Below are positions 23,376 through 35,394 of a stretch of 64,000 nt of DNA, in pieces (positions within the stretch are counted from its first letter, which is position 1; every line of letters starts with the position of its first letter). Origin of the DNA: Erythrophleum ivorense (Eukaryota > Streptophyta > Magnoliopsida > Fabales > Fabaceae); contig JAIUCV010000282.1 of NCBI GenBank assembly GCA_026724425.1, forward strand, positions 124,001 to 188,000, given 5' to 3'. The notes below the pieces were generated by a model. The model did no database searches. It saw nothing but the letters and a program-made list of their open reading frames with translations, and was not told where the DNA came from. The position numbers and the translations under genes are program-made.

Positions 23376-25038
23376 CTGAAATCATAAGCACATTGACATC
23401 TATTTTTCTTATTAGCAACATTAAAGGTATGTGGAAAATTTTAATATTACCTAAGTACTTAAATACAAATTAAGAGATACAAATTCAAAATACTAACTGA
23501 AGTATTTAAGCATAATACATTAAAAAAAGGCTACAATATTTCAAATTACATAAAAATCAAAAAGAAAGATGTAGCAATGCTAATTTAAGGAAGATAACAT
23601 AAATAACTCCTGCAATCAATGTAGTTTAACCATCATTATCTATGTGATAATCGCTATGGTCTGATTCTTCAGCATTAGCTAATTCTTCTTCTTCTTCTTC
23701 TATTTCTTCTTTGTCCTTATCCTCTTCCTCCTCCTCCTCCTCCTCCTCCTCCTTCTCCTCCTCATGAACAAATCTCTCATGCCCATCATTAATTGCATCA
23801 ACTTCATCAAACCTTCCATAGTTATCTAGTAAAGTATCGGGTAGATCAAGGTCAATTGTGAAGTCACTAATATTTTGACCCATGTAGTCCTCTTGATAAG
23901 CAAAGTAACCCTTGTGCTCATGCTCAATTATACCCCTTGCTTTAGTTTTGATAGCAAACCACCACTCTGCTTTGTCCCTTGTGTTTATTGGATACGATGC
24001 ATAATACACTTGAATTGCTTTTTGTGCAATAATAAATGAATCGTACTTGCCATAAGACTTAGTATGCCGGACCTGAATGATTCCATATTTTTATTAACTT
24101 TTGTTCCTTTACCAATTGTAGGATCAAACCATTTACATTTGAATAATACTACACTTTTTAATGGTAATGTAGGATATTCAATTTGAATGATTTCTTCAAC
24201 TTGGCCATAAAAGTCATTTTCATATTCACCGAATCCTGTTCCTTTAACACATACACCAGAATTAATGGTGGACTTTCCTGATGAGTGTGCTTTTGTATGA
24301 AACTTGAATCCATTTACAAAGTAAATAGGCCAAGTTTTCACAATTCTTAAAGGACCCCATGCTAATGCACGCATATTAGGATCTAGCACATGATTTGCAG
24401 GATTGTTTACCTATATAATATCATTAAAGAGTGGGGAGTTAATAGAAATGATTTAAAAATAAGTATCTATAGTAAAACATTTTAGTATATAGACTTACAT
24501 AATCTTTTAACCATACTGCAAAGTTTTCCTCAATAAGTCTATCAACATGTTCATCACTTAGATTAGGCTGACTCATTCGCAGTGTCTCCACATATATCTT
24601 ACATATAATAATGGATAAAACGAATTCCATAAAATTAAGCATATAATAATAATATACAAATTTAAATTTATAAAAAAAAAACTCACTTCATATAAGGTTG
24701 AACCTCATCACAATTGATTAATATATGATTCATGGTAGCATTAAATTCTCTTGAATCTAAAAAACGAGTCTTGCATTCACCAGCAGGGCGACCGGGCAAA
24801 TTGAAAATGGATAAAGTTGGTTGGACCAAATTATTTTCACCCGTATCATCATTTCTTCTAAATCTAGTTCAATGGGAGTGGAGGTGTGGCTCAAAATAGA
24901 AGTAAAGTGAGAAATCTCCTCAATAATGTATGCCTCAATTATAGATCATTCAACACGAGCTTTGTTCTTAACCTTCTTCTTAAGGTGATGAAGGAAACTA
25001 TAAGATTAGAAGAGTTTAACATGTGATGGGCTCCAAGA

Positions 25039-26661
25039 TCAAAATAAAGATTTTAAAAAAAATAAAAAATATCTTTCAAAAGGATACATCCATCGATATT
25101 GTACAGGACCACTAACCAATGCTTCATATGGTAAGTGAACAGGTAAATGTTCCATTGAGTCAAAAAAACCTGGAGGAAAAATGTGTTCTAATTTACATAA
25201 GACAATTGGAATGTTCTGTTCAAGCTTAGTTAACTCATCTTCCCGCACTGATGTTGAGCACAAATCTCTAAAGAATTGGCTAAGCTCAGTCAAAGGCTTC
25301 CATATTTTCTCTGGCAATGAACTAAATGAAATTGGAAGAAAACACTCCATGAACACATGACAATCATGACTTTTCATTCCATATAATTTTTTCTCTTTCA
25401 TGTCCACACATCTTGCCAAATTTGATGCATACCCATCCGGCATTTTTAAGTCCTTTACCCATTCACATATTGCTCTCTTTTGTTCTATGGTAAATGTGTA
25501 GTTTGCCTTGGGTTTTATAACTCTCTCACCATTTAATTCTTGCAATTCAAAATCTCCACATTTACAATGTTCTTTCAAATCCATTCTTGCCTTTACATTA
25601 TCTTTGGTTTTGTCTTTGATATCCATAACAATGTTAAAAATATTGTCGAAAACATTCTTCTCAATATGCATGACATCAAGGTTATGACGAATTAAATTAG
25701 TGCTCCAATAAGGTAAATCCCAAAATATACTTCGTTTTGTCCAATTATGAGTAATTCTATATGCTGGTATTTGAATTGAAAATAAATCAATTATCTTAGG
25801 ATACATACAAACTCTATGCCATATTTGCTCTCCAGTCAACCTAGGAGGAGTTTCTGATTTCTCAATTCTATTTTTATAAAATGCATTCTGATTTCTCCTA
25901 AACATGTGATCATTTGGTAAGAACTGACGATGACAATCAAACCATGATATCTTTCCCCCATGCCTTAATTGGAAGGCCTTTGAATTTTCCATACAATATG
26001 GGCATGCCAATTTCCCTGCTGTCATCCAGCCAAACAACATTCCATAAGCAGGAAAATCATTAATTGTCCACATCAAAGCAGCTCTCGTCAAAAAATTTTG
26101 CTTGGTAGAAATATCATAAGTTATGACACCATCTTCCCACAATAGCTTTAACTCATCAATCAAGGGTTGCAAATACACATCTATCCTACTTTTAGGATTA
26201 TGAGGACCAGGAATGATCATGGTTAAAAACATGTAAGGAGTTGTCATACACATCAAAGGAGGAAGGTTATAATGAGTAACAATTACTGGCCAACATGAAT
26301 ATTGCGAACCAGATTGACCATATGGAGTGAATCCATCTGAACATAATCCAAGTCTAACATTGCGTGGTTTAGAAGAGAATTGTGGATGCATTCTATCAAA
26401 ATGCTTCCATGCTTTTACATCAGATGGGTGTTCAATGACACCTTGAACTTGTTGGTGCTCAAAGTGCCATCTCATATAAGGGGCAAAATTCATGGAAGCA
26501 TACAATCTTTTTAACCTAGGTATGAGAGGCAAATAGTGCATTTGCTTTAAAGGCACCTCCTTACGCCCTTTTACTTGTCTCACGTACCTTATACCTTTTA
26601 GCATGACAAAACTTACATTCCTTTTATGTATCATTTTCTTTATAGTACAACATGCAACCAT
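25039..26661 (-). CDS. TNP2 transposase core, 540-codon open segment
   Basis: This is the longest open frame in the window. From about residue 45 it shows RLKRLYASMNFAPYMRWH and HPSDVKAWKHFDRMHPQF, then GLCSDGFTPYG, then PGPHNPKSRIDVYLQPLIDEL, the ordered signature of the Transposase_21 (tnp2) family. LDVMHIEKNVFDN follows at mid-length. It ends within DUF4218 (residues about 440-525). The first ~40 residues lie past a frameshift and are out of the ancestral frame, so the annotated Met is not a true start; the gene's start is upstream at 27376. The Asp/Glu residues that cut DNA are not identified with confidence from this reading alone. Confidence 0.9.
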   Translation of the reverse strand: MVACCTIKKMIHKRNVSFVMLKGIRYVRQVKGRKEVPLKQMHYLPLIPRLKRLYASMNFAPYMRWHFEHQQVQGVIEHPSDVKAWKHFDRMHPQFSSKPRNVRLGLCSDGFTPYGQSGSQYSCWPVIVTHYNLPPLMCMTTPYMFLTMIIPGPHNPKSRIDVYLQPLIDELKLLWEDGVITYDISTKQNFLTRAALMWTINDFPAYGMLFGWMTAGKLACPYCMENSKAFQLRHGGKISWFDCHRQFLPNDHMFRRNQNAFYKNRIEKSETPPRLTGEQIWHRVCMYPKIIDLFSIQIPAYRITHNWTKRSIFWDLPYWSTNLIRHNLDVMHIEKNVFDNIFNIVMDIKDKTKDNVKARMDLKEHCKCGDFELQELNGERVIKPKANYTFTIEQKRAICEWVKDLKMPDGYASNLARCVDMKEKKLYGMKSHDCHVFMECFLPISFSSLPEKIWKPLTELSQFFRDLCSTSVREDELTKLEQNIPIVLCKLEHIFPPGFFDSMEHLPVHLPYEALVSGPVQYRWMYPFERYFLFFLKSLF

Positions 26662-26917
26662 TAATGCAGCAATCTATTTTGGTACTTCCCAACCCAAGTT
26701 TCGACACTAACTTCTTTATTCTGTAAAAATCAGATACCAACACATTATCTTTAGGCAAACTCTCTTTCATAGCTTGAAGTAGCTCATCAAAGCATTGTTG
26801 TGACATATTATGGTCAGATTTAATACTCAACATTCTAACTGCCATAGATAACTCTGAATGGTCAACACACCCTTCCCACAGTGGTCGTTGTGCAGAGTGT
26901 AACATATCATAAAAGTT

Positions 26918-27376
26918 TTAAGCTTCCATGTTCGGAGGCTCTTCCATATGTTGTTCAAAATGACCCCTACATTCTGGCCTAACAATATCAAAAACCATAG
27001 ATTCATATAGATTTCTTTGTGAATCATCATCTAATGCATGACTGCTAATAGCTTCTGAATTTACACTATTAACATTGTTGTTATTGAAACTTAAGGGATT
27101 TTCCCCATGTGAATCCCAACACCAATATCTTGGCATGAAACCATGTTTATACAAATCAACCATAACTTCATTTGGAGTTAACAATGCTCTATTTCTATGG
27201 TTTGTGCAAGGACATCTAAGTATATAGCCATCATGAGCGAATTGAGGTTGGTTCATTACATGATTAATGAACCCTTTAACCCCTTCTACATATTCCCTTT
27301 TTAATCCCCCTTGGTTTGGATGAAGTCTATCATACATCCACTTTCGATGTTTTGGAATTTCCATATTTTGAATCAA
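26918..27376 (-). CDS. Transposase-associated domain, amino end of TNP2
   Basis: A 152-codon frame that starts MIQNMEIPKHRKWMYDRL. It carries the PF13963-like pattern W-M-x-x-R...EY-x-x-GV-x-x-F-I, then a CPCTNHRNR zinc-ribbon-like block and an LYKHGFMPRYWCWDSHGE block. All of these are typical of the amino end of plant CACTA transposases. The frame ends at 26918; the next block opens 13 bases downstream in another frame, so a small frameshift or an intron lies between. Confidence 0.85.
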   Translation of the reverse strand: MIQNMEIPKHRKWMYDRLHPNQGGLKREYVEGVKGFINHVMNQPQFAHDGYILRCPCTNHRNRALLTPNEVMVDLYKHGFMPRYWCWDSHGENPLSFNNNNVNSVNSEAISSHALDDDSQRNLYESMVFDIVRPECRGHFEQHMEEPPNMEA

Positions 27377-29539
27377 GTAAAATAATATATTACCATTTAG
27401 ACACTAGCACATAAGAACAAAATTATTTTTATGCACACCTTATGATCATGTTAATTAATAAATTGAAAAGTTGAAAAAGAAATTAAAAAAATTCATTTAT
27501 TAAAAAGTTTTTAAAACAAAGTCTATCTAAAATAAGGTTGTAACAGCTATTGAAACATCATGAAACAAGAAAAGAATTAATCAATTTCAGTGCCAAAATT
27601 GTAAGTCATAGGAAAAGGAAAGAGTTGATAAGCAATAATATTTTGAAACCTTCTTGTCCAACCTAGTATTTATATTTGAGTTCTATGCTATAGTTTGGAA
27701 ACAAAGAGAAAAAATCATGACATCATCTTGCACATCATTATGTTGTTGTTGTTTTAAATGATGGCAATGGGATATTGAACTAGTAAATTTTATAGTTAAA
27801 TCAAAGTCATTGCAAAAATGTACAGAGTTTCCCAATCAAAATCATTTTCATTTGGTGCCATCTAATACAATTCAAATTCACATGAATCATGCCAGCAAGG
27901 TAACTACTAAGTTTATAGTCCAGTATACCCACCTTAAAGAAACTCTAAAGACTAACCTAAGATTACAGGATCCTACAACCATATTCAAAAAAGAAAAACT
28001 AGGGGGCAACTTCAGGAAAGGGGTAAAGGATGGGTGGTTGAATAGAGGAATATAAACTTCCCTAAACAAAATTAAAGGTGAAACGATTTAAACCAAAGGA
28101 CTGAAGTAGAGAGCAATAATTATGCAGCAGGGGTAAGAGATAGTTCTGGTAAACACACCAGAAGCTGGCACCAAGTAAAGAATTAATTAAAGAAACAACA
28201 TCACCAGTTAAACAAAATTAAAGTACTGCATTATTGATAATGCCCAACGAATATGATACAGCTAGGAAACATAATAAATTCAAAGGTAGTTGTCTCATCT
28301 TTGAACTAATAGATAAAAGGTATGATACATTCTGAGGAGATTAAGATGCCAAATTTATAAATAAACAAAAGCAGAGCAGCCATCAGCCATCAGTATAGCA
28401 CCAACTCAGTATTAATATATTGCAAGTCTCTCACAAGAACTTCAAACACTCAATATTAAACAAGATTCAAAGACATAATAGACAAGGTTGGAGTACATCA
28501 TAAATGGTATTAGGGTGGAGTACATACCTTATACAAACTAGATCTGAGCATAAACAAGATTTTTATACATCCATTACATCACAGCAAATCCGTTGCATCT
28601 TCTTCACAATGTAGATCCAATACTCTGGAATGATAAACCCATGAAACCAACACCAATTTTTTAGCTTTCGAAAATAAAATTGTGCAAACAAAAATGCATT
28701 AGATTTTGACCTTTTACAGCTTAGATTTCGCACCTTCAAATTTGGGCATCAGTATCTGAATCTCTAATGGTAGAAGTGTGAGGAAGCTCAACTCTACTAT
28801 TCAAACAAGCTCTCTCATTTGCGTCGCATCCCACCTCTATAGCGGGATCGTCGTGGCTATCTAATCCTAGCTCATTATATTCTAATTTAAAAGAAAATTC
28901 TGACTTTTGGTAACAGTTATTTAACAATCGTCAACAAAATGGTTAATAGTGATATTACATAATTATTCAAAGGTTCACAAGCTTTTATTATTATATCCTT
29001 AAATTAATGGTTAATTAATTCATCTGCACCATATTATAAAAAAATATGTTAAAAATCTTATAAAACTTATTATTTTACTATTTTATAAAAATTCAAGAAA
29101 AGTTTATTAATAGGCATATATTGCATATCAATGCCATATGCACAATTTCAGCCATTTTATTGAAATAAAGTTTGAAAATAAAAGGAAAAAAATTAATCAC
29201 TTTCTATTTACTACACTTGAAAAAATATGTAATGTTATTAGAGTTATTATTATTATTATTATTACAATTAAAGAAAACATCTTACTATTTTCTTTATTTA
29301 TTCTCTTTACACATTTTTATTTTGATTTTTTTTATTTTAAAAAAATTCTTCTCATTAACTTGTTCCTTTATAAATTTTACAAATTATTCTATCCTAAATT
29401 TATCTAAAAGCTTAGATGTATTTTAAATAGCTTAGCTTTTATACAAATATAATGTTAATTAATATAACATTTCTTCTCTAAATTTAAAAGAATTTTTGCA
29501 TAAATAAAACTTAAAAAATATTATTATTATATTATATTG
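27377..29539 (-). other. CACTA 5' region, upstream of transposase
   Basis: AT-rich leader between the right subterminal repeats and the transposase start. It should contain the promoter and any leader exons. A GC-richer open segment at 28736-28927 (minus) might be a leader exon, but it shows no known domain. An (ATT)n run lies near 29245-29266. Confidence 0.5.
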
Positions 29540-29899
29540 TATTTCGTCCCTAATTCGTCTCAAATTAGAGATGAATTTGGGACAGAAACACTATTGTACA
29601 AAAATTTTTTATTCTTGTATAATATTTTGTCTAAATCGTCGCAAATTTAAGACAGATTTTAGATGGATATTATATGACAAATATTCCATCATAAATTTGT
29701 CCAAAAGCCGTCAAAAATATTTTGCCTCCAACTTGGTATGAACCGTTGGGACAAATTTCGAACGGATTTGATACAAAAGTCTTTTTCTATATTTAGTCTC
29801 TGATTTCATAATAAAATTTGTTTGAAATTTGTCTGTAATTTCAGACAGAATATAGTCTGTCCAAAAATTCCATCTAAAATTTACAAATTTCTAGTAGTC
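29405..29899. repeat. CACTA right terminus, arm 1 of a large inverted repeat
   Basis: Subterminal repeats (AATTTGTCTGAAATT-like) lead to the TIR at 29888-29899. The whole 495-bp arm recurs in reverse complement at 30255-30705, including the TATTTTAAATAGC...GCTTTTATAC block near its inner end. Confidence 0.88.
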
Positions 29900-30254
29900 T
29901 TGCTCCAAATAGTCTTCCAAGTCCAACCTCTATAAAAACAATTTTTCTAAATGTGTTGGGCACTACCGAATTACATAATTAATAGGTTGAAAATATTGAA
30001 TAGATGGTAATAAATGTAACTTAACACGTGTAGTCCTAACTAGAACCCTATTTTATCGTGTCAATCTATTACTTGACCAAAGAAGCAAGCAAGGCAATGG
30101 GCCACAAAATTTAAAATCATGTCAATCATAAAACTTTCATAAATTGCATTGTCATCCTTTTTCTTAAATTGCTATTGCATCCTTAAAGAATTTGAAAATG
30201 ACAAAATGTGGAGAAACAACTCGATCCTAGTGCTTTGCCTTATATTAAGCCACG
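29900..30254. other. 355-bp spacer between two facing CACTA ends
   Basis: Unique-looking sequence between the inverted arms. No coding segment or known repeat is recognised. Confidence 0.6.
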
Positions 30255-30705
30255 CACTACTAGAAATTTATAAATTTTAGATGGAATATATTCTATATGA
30301 AATTATAGATAGATTTCTCATGAAATAAAGCACAAAATATAGAGGAAGACTTTTCTCTCAAATCCATCTAAATTTTGTCCCTATAGATTGTGCTAAGTTG
30401 GGGCCAAAATATTTTTTATGACTTTCAGATAGATTTTGTGGTGGAATATTTGTCACACAATATTCATTTGAAATCTATCTTAAATTTGAGACACAAAATA
30501 TTATACAAGGGCAAAAATATTTTTTAAAAAAGTTTTTCTATCCAAAATTTGTCTCTAATTCGAGACAAATTAGGGATAGAACACAATATAATTATAATAT
30601 TATTTTGTAAGATTTGTTTATTAATTTTTTTTAAAAAATTTAGAGAAGGAATATATATATATTAACATTATACTGGTATAAAAGCTATGCTATTTAAAAT
30701 ACATA
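30255..30705. repeat. CACTA end, arm 2 of the large inverted repeat
   Basis: Reverse-complement partner of 29405-29899, diverged by many substitutions. It begins with the CACTA terminal sequence. Confidence 0.86.
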
Positions 30706-30747
30706 TGAAGTTTTAGACATATTTGGGACATAATGATTTATAAAATT

Positions 30748-31091
30748 TCACAACTACAGAAATAGAATACGTTGATGCACATTTATTGGTGGTTCTTTTA
30801 AAACTGCCAAATTATAAACTTTTGTTAGTAGTTATAAATAAAACCACCAACAACATAAGTAAATATAATTGGTAGTTCTTAAAAAATTGTCGACTATATT
30901 ATTATAGTTGGCAGTTTTATACAAACCGCTAACTATAAATCCATATAGTTAGTGGTTCTTTTTAAATTGCTGACTACATAATTGTTTTTCTAAAAATATT
31001 TAAATATTGACATTAGTTGGTAGTTTTATATTAACTACTAATGAAAATCACATTAAAGTTTGTGATTTTTATAGAATCGCCAACTAAGGTG
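30748..31091. repeat. CACTA-like subterminal repeats of a second type
   Basis: Starts with a CACTACAGAAAT-like terminus (CAACTACAGAAAT) and holds about eight alternating copies of GGTGGTTCTTTTAAA and its inverse AAACCGCCAACTA-like motif. This pattern differs from the AGACGGAA motifs around it. It may be a separate CACTA end inserted in the second element. Confidence 0.5.
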
Positions 31092-31096
31092 ATTTT

Positions 31097-34000
31097 TGTA
31101 GAATGACCTTAAGGTACCACTAGAGGGAGTGTTAGATTGTTTGGAGTGAAATTGGGAGAGTTGAGGTGCAAGAGGAGGTTGAGCTATGGCCAAAACACCT
31201 GAAGTCGCAGCCAACAGTCAACCAAAGGCGAGGAGCGCTGCGACACAAGACGAAAATTTCACCCAGGGAGGATAACAAAATCTAACTTAGCTACTGCACA
31301 TTTCGAATAAATTGGAGGGAGAGTTCTAAGAGGCTCATCCACCATGGTATCACATAGGCTCGCCGCAGTGAGAATTGCAAAAGTGTGAATAGTAGGTAGA
31401 ATGTTCGGTTTTTGTCAAAACGATGGAAGCAGATATGTTTCCAAAGCAAGTCCCCTGAAATGAATTATTTAAAACCTAGAAAAATTAAAATAATAATCTA
31501 GACATGAAATAATGAATTTAGGAGCCCAGAAGTACCCTGAAATGGAGGCTAAAATGACCATATGAAATTTGACGAAATGGTTACAAAACATAATGGCATT
31601 TTTTGTAATTTTGGATAAATTTTAAAATTATCATATGAGGGCTTTTTAAATAGCAAATTTGAGTTCTTTGGGGTTCTCAGAGGCCCTGAAAACCATGGGA
31701 AGCCCCGAAACAGTTAAAATGCCTCCGGTTGATATTTTCTAATGTCAGTTGACCCAAACTTTGACCCTTTCGTTTAGGAAAGTTTTAGCTTCAATTTGAG
31801 TGATTCCAAAGGCATTTTATAAAATTAGGAACCTGAATTTTATGATGAAAAAGATGATTCTAAAAAAGGAGCTAAAACGAAAATGCCAAGACAAAAGGCC
31901 AAAATTGAAATTTTTATAAAATGAAAGTTTCCTAAATGCTCTTTATATCTCATACCTCTTCTCCCCTTTTCTAGACCAACTTGTTTCTGCCCTCAAACTA
32001 AAGAAAGAAGCCAGCTCTTAAGCACACAAGGAGAGGAGATTTTGAAGAGAGAAAACCAAGGAGAAGGTAGAAAAATTCATGGAAATTCAAGCTTTCTCTT
32101 TTGCAAGTTGCTCTTACTTCTTCTCCTCTTTATTTTCATGGGTTTGATGAAGTTCTTGGATCTGTTTTGAGGGCAAAATAGAGGGGAAATTTCGAATTCA
32201 AGGAGAGGAAGCCAAGCAAGATGAAAAACAAGCAAAGAGAACTAAGAAAACTAAGGTATTTTGTCATCTTCATGCTTGAATCTCCTTCTTCCTTCTCTTG
32301 TGTGTTATTTGACCTAGGTAAGGTGAGCCCTAACAGGTTGAGTTTCTAGCTAAACCAAAGATGAATCTTAGTAAAATGAGGGAGGAGAACAAGAGTATGC
32401 AAAGGAAACAACAAAATAACCATTGGATTTCAAGATAGAAAAGTTAGGGTTCAAGTGTCTCCCTTTAAAATTCTGATTTGATTCAAGGATTCTTAGGCTT
32501 AAATAAGTGTTTAGATGAACTTCTAAGATCCCTAGAAGGCTCCTCGCATGCATCTTCCACCAAGAAAACAAATTAAACTCCAAGGGTGCCAAAAAAGGAG
32601 CATGTCTCGGCCTAAAGGGTTCAAGGCACCTAGGGGTAGTTTTAAATTCTTTCAAACTTATTTTTGAGTCATATATGATAGGTGAAGATAAGGGGAAGCC
32701 TTGGAAAAAAATTAAGAGCCCTAGGGAATGAATTAGTAGTGTAGGTTTCATATTATGGCCTAAGGAAGCAACATCTAGTTAGGTTTCTTATCTTGATTGT
32801 GTAATGATTCCAAATGGTCTAAATGGAGTTAAGAACTATAGATGGAAGGAAAGAATGGGACCAAGAATTTAAATTTTAGATGTTGCTTCATTAGGCACAT
32901 TTTGGAACCATAAATGAACTATAAGACAAATCTAGTATTCCAAATAAATAGATAGCTTTAAGAATGGTTCCAAAAGCATAATTGGTTTCTATTTTATGTA
33001 TTTAGGCCAAAGGAAAAAGCCTCACATCATTGTGAGTGTGTGGCCAAGGAAGGGAGTACATTTCTAAGAGGGAAAGTGTACTTGTGTGACAAAAGTAGCT
33101 CTCTCGTCTTTCTTTCATCCATAGATGAATGTTTGTCTTGCCTTTGAATATGTGTATATATGTTTTAAGCTATGAAAAGGTATTCTAGCATGTATTCATA
33201 TGCCATGGTACCATGATGTTGTTTTATGCATTCAAATGACATTTGCATACTTGCTTTGGTTTGCTTGATTGTGGTGAAGCCAAGGACTCTTTAGCCATGG
33301 TGAGAATGAGCTAAGAACCCTCAAGAATGGTTGAGACAAAATTTAGAGTCTCCCAAAAGTAAGGCTTAATTCAAGGCCTTTAAGAAAAAGGGTAAGGCAA
33401 ATCTAAAATCCTTAAAGAGAGTGGGTGAGGCAAATCTACTTACTTGGTAAACCTATGTATGCTTTGTATGACTTATTGAATGCTAAGAATACTTTTTGAA
33501 TGATTACATATTCCATGATCTTTATGCATGCATTTTTAGACTTGGATATGCATTCTTTATATGTGATTGAAAGGGAGAAGAGCTATTGGGATTCCTAGAA
33601 TCACATTCCTTCCTCCCCACATGTCTAACATGTCTAGGTGAACCAAGTGAGCCAAGGAATGGAAGTCACCAAGCCTAGAAGAAGAAGTTTGACAACCAAG
33701 TGTGTGAAAAATGCCAAATTGTAACCATATGAGTGGCATATGATGTAATCCATTATTATATATGTTGTATGACTTCATGAACACATGTAAATATGTAAAT
33801 GTATCATGTATGTATGAGATTTTATGCCATATGAATGATATAACACATTTTGAGTATGGAATGGCAAGACTTGACATATGCATCCTTGTGTATAACTTGG
33901 GGTGGATAAGTGAGTTTATGAAATCTAGGTTTCTACACCTTTGAGACAAGTTTGATAGACCATTTTGATGCTTTCCCACGTACTTAAGTGGCCATGGTTG

Positions 34001-35383
34001 TCTTAGGAACTAAAATGGATCATTTGGAGCCCTTATGTGATACAAAATGAGCCATTTTACAACCTAATATCAAGATCTGACCAAATGAACGAATTTATCC
34101 ATGAAATTTGGCATGCATATAGATCTCATTCAGAGCTTTTTGGGAAGGCAAGGATCAGATTATTTAGAACTCCATAGAATTAATTATGATTTTTCAAAGT
34201 TGGCATTTTTGTTGTTCTGATGCAAACACTGTTCATATGGTCAGTTTCTTGTGCTGTCATTCAAGGGCCAAATGATGTCCAATGCTTATGAAATTTTATA
34301 GATATAAACTAGACATGATAAGATTTCCATGGCCATTGAAATCACCCCAATTGGACATCTGATCAGGGAGATATGAATTTTTGAAGTTGGAAGACAGTAC
34401 CAGTAATGATAGGCAACCTTTGTTATTATTCCATCAATTGCTGATCACTAAACGTCTCTGTTGTGGTCTTAATTGATTTTTAACATAAAGTAGACATCTA
34501 TAGCATTCTAGAATGGTATGGTGTACTTGATTTCAATTTTTTTTGAAATTAGTTATGATTTTTCAAAATTCATAACAGAAAGTTAGAATTTCAGTCCGAG
34601 GCTGCACCTATTATTTTCTTTTATGTACTCCATTTGTTCGAGTTTTAGGTCACTTCTTGAGATGGTTTAAGTAGTATTTATGTATTTAAATATGATAATG
34701 AGATGGATGAGTCCATTTAGTCCACAAGACATAGAATGAAAAATTTATACACAATGTAACACAATTAAATTGAATATTCTCAAGGACTTTTCTTGAGAAC
34801 TCTATGTAATCCATGGAAATGAAGCTAGAAATAATGTGAGATGAGTTTAGTAAATATGGTGTTACAATAGGTTCCTGAGAGCACTTCGCCATGGCACAAA
34901 GAACTTGAGTCACAATGAAAAGTGTAAAATTTTAGTTTTGAGTTCTAATAGCCATTTACGCCGTGGTGCAGGTGTATGAAGTTAGGGCAAGAGTCTCCAA
35001 ACTTGGTTTTTAGGTTCCACTAACTAACTTAGCCATGGTGAGAAAGGTCCAAGTCATGGTGAAGGTTCCTAACTCTTATTTTTGACTTAGAAACCTTGAA
35101 GTTCACTCTGTTAACGTTATGTAATGACTTGGTAGCATTATAAGGGAATTTTGTGAATTGGAAATTAGTGGTAACATGTGTCAAAGGTTCTTAATTGATA
35201 ACTAGAATTTCTTGTGAATTTAAATAGTTGTGATAGTTTGGCTAATAACCTTAATAATATCAAGGTTCAAATTTTCTCACTTTGTTCCAATCTAATTAAT
35301 TGTAATGATTTCATATCTTAATCTACAATTATTAGCCGTATAATAAAGCCTAATCACAGTAATTAAGAATTGGGGTTGTTACA
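31097..35383. mobile_element. Solo LTR (family C) containing a nested family-L LTR
   Basis: Starts TGTAGAATGACC and ends GGGGTTGTTACA, with perfect ATTTT target duplications at 31092-31096 and 35384-35388. Its own sequence is about 780 bp (31097-31358 and 34867-35383) and holds CCATGGTG/CGCCATGGC-like GC-rich motifs on both sides of the nested copy. No gag or pol is present. Confidence 0.8.
31359..34866 (-). mobile_element. Family-L LTR copy (L4), 3.5 kb
   Basis: The right end GGTGTTACA at 34866 is clear. The body aligns with L2 and L5, and with the reverse complement of L3 and L6, as at 33550-33660 (GGGATTCxxAGAATC, then CCTCCCCACATGTC). ATAGG occurs at 34867-34871 and 31354-31358 and may be the target duplication, but the sequence after the left pentamer does not start with TG, so the left edge is uncertain by up to about 40 bp. 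Confidence 0.78.
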
Positions 35384-35394
35384 ATTTTAAATCT

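Larger units (their letters stand above)
23626..27376 (-). pseudogene. CACTA TNP2 transposase gene, nearly complete
   Basis: TNP2 is the transposase that cuts CACTA ends. The gene reads in minus-strand blocks. 27376-26918 is the transposase-associated domain, with RKWMYDRLHPNQ, EYVEGVKGFI and a CPCxNH block. 26905-25039 is the transposase core: FDELLQAMKESLP, GLCSDGFTPYGQ, YSCWPVIVTHYNLPP, GWMTAGKLACPYC, LDVMHIEKNVFDNIF. It runs into DUF4218 (IFPPGFFDSMEHLPVHLP, QYRWMYPFER). About 25000-24439 has the rest of DUF4218 with a stop near 24950 and frameshifts. 24389-23626 is DUF4216 (VVLFKCKWFDP) and ends in a long Glu-rich tail. A frameshift lies at 26624-26661, where two open blocks overlap. Damage is light for such an element. 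Confidence 0.93.
18016..29899 (-). mobile_element. CACTA (En/Spm) DNA transposon with TNP2 and TNPA-type genes
   Basis: The left end reads CACTACTAGAAA and the right end TTTCTAGTAGTC, the expected inverted terminal sequence with the last base changed from G to C. Both ends carry many short copies of AGACGGAA/AGACAAATTT-like motifs in inverted orientation, as expected of CACTA subterminal repeats. Inside, all on the minus strand, come a transposase-associated domain, TNP2 transposase, DUF4218, DUF4216 and a second PTTA-type gene. The 3-bp flanks (TGT at 18013-18015, TTG after 29899) do not match. A 2.9-kb solo LTR sits in the left subterminal region; without it the element is about 9 kb, normal for an autonomous CACTA. 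Confidence 0.92.

Noticed and set aside
23685..23760. (CTT)n/(CTC)n microsatellite as a separate repeat
   Set aside because: It encodes the Glu-rich tail of the TNP2 gene and is explained by that frame.
32368..32751. 127-codon minus-strand frame
   Set aside because: Lies within LTR copy L4 and is not conserved in the matching parts of L1, L2 or L5.
33557..33979. 140-codon minus-strand frame
   Set aside because: Within L4; the matching regions of other copies carry stops and indels.
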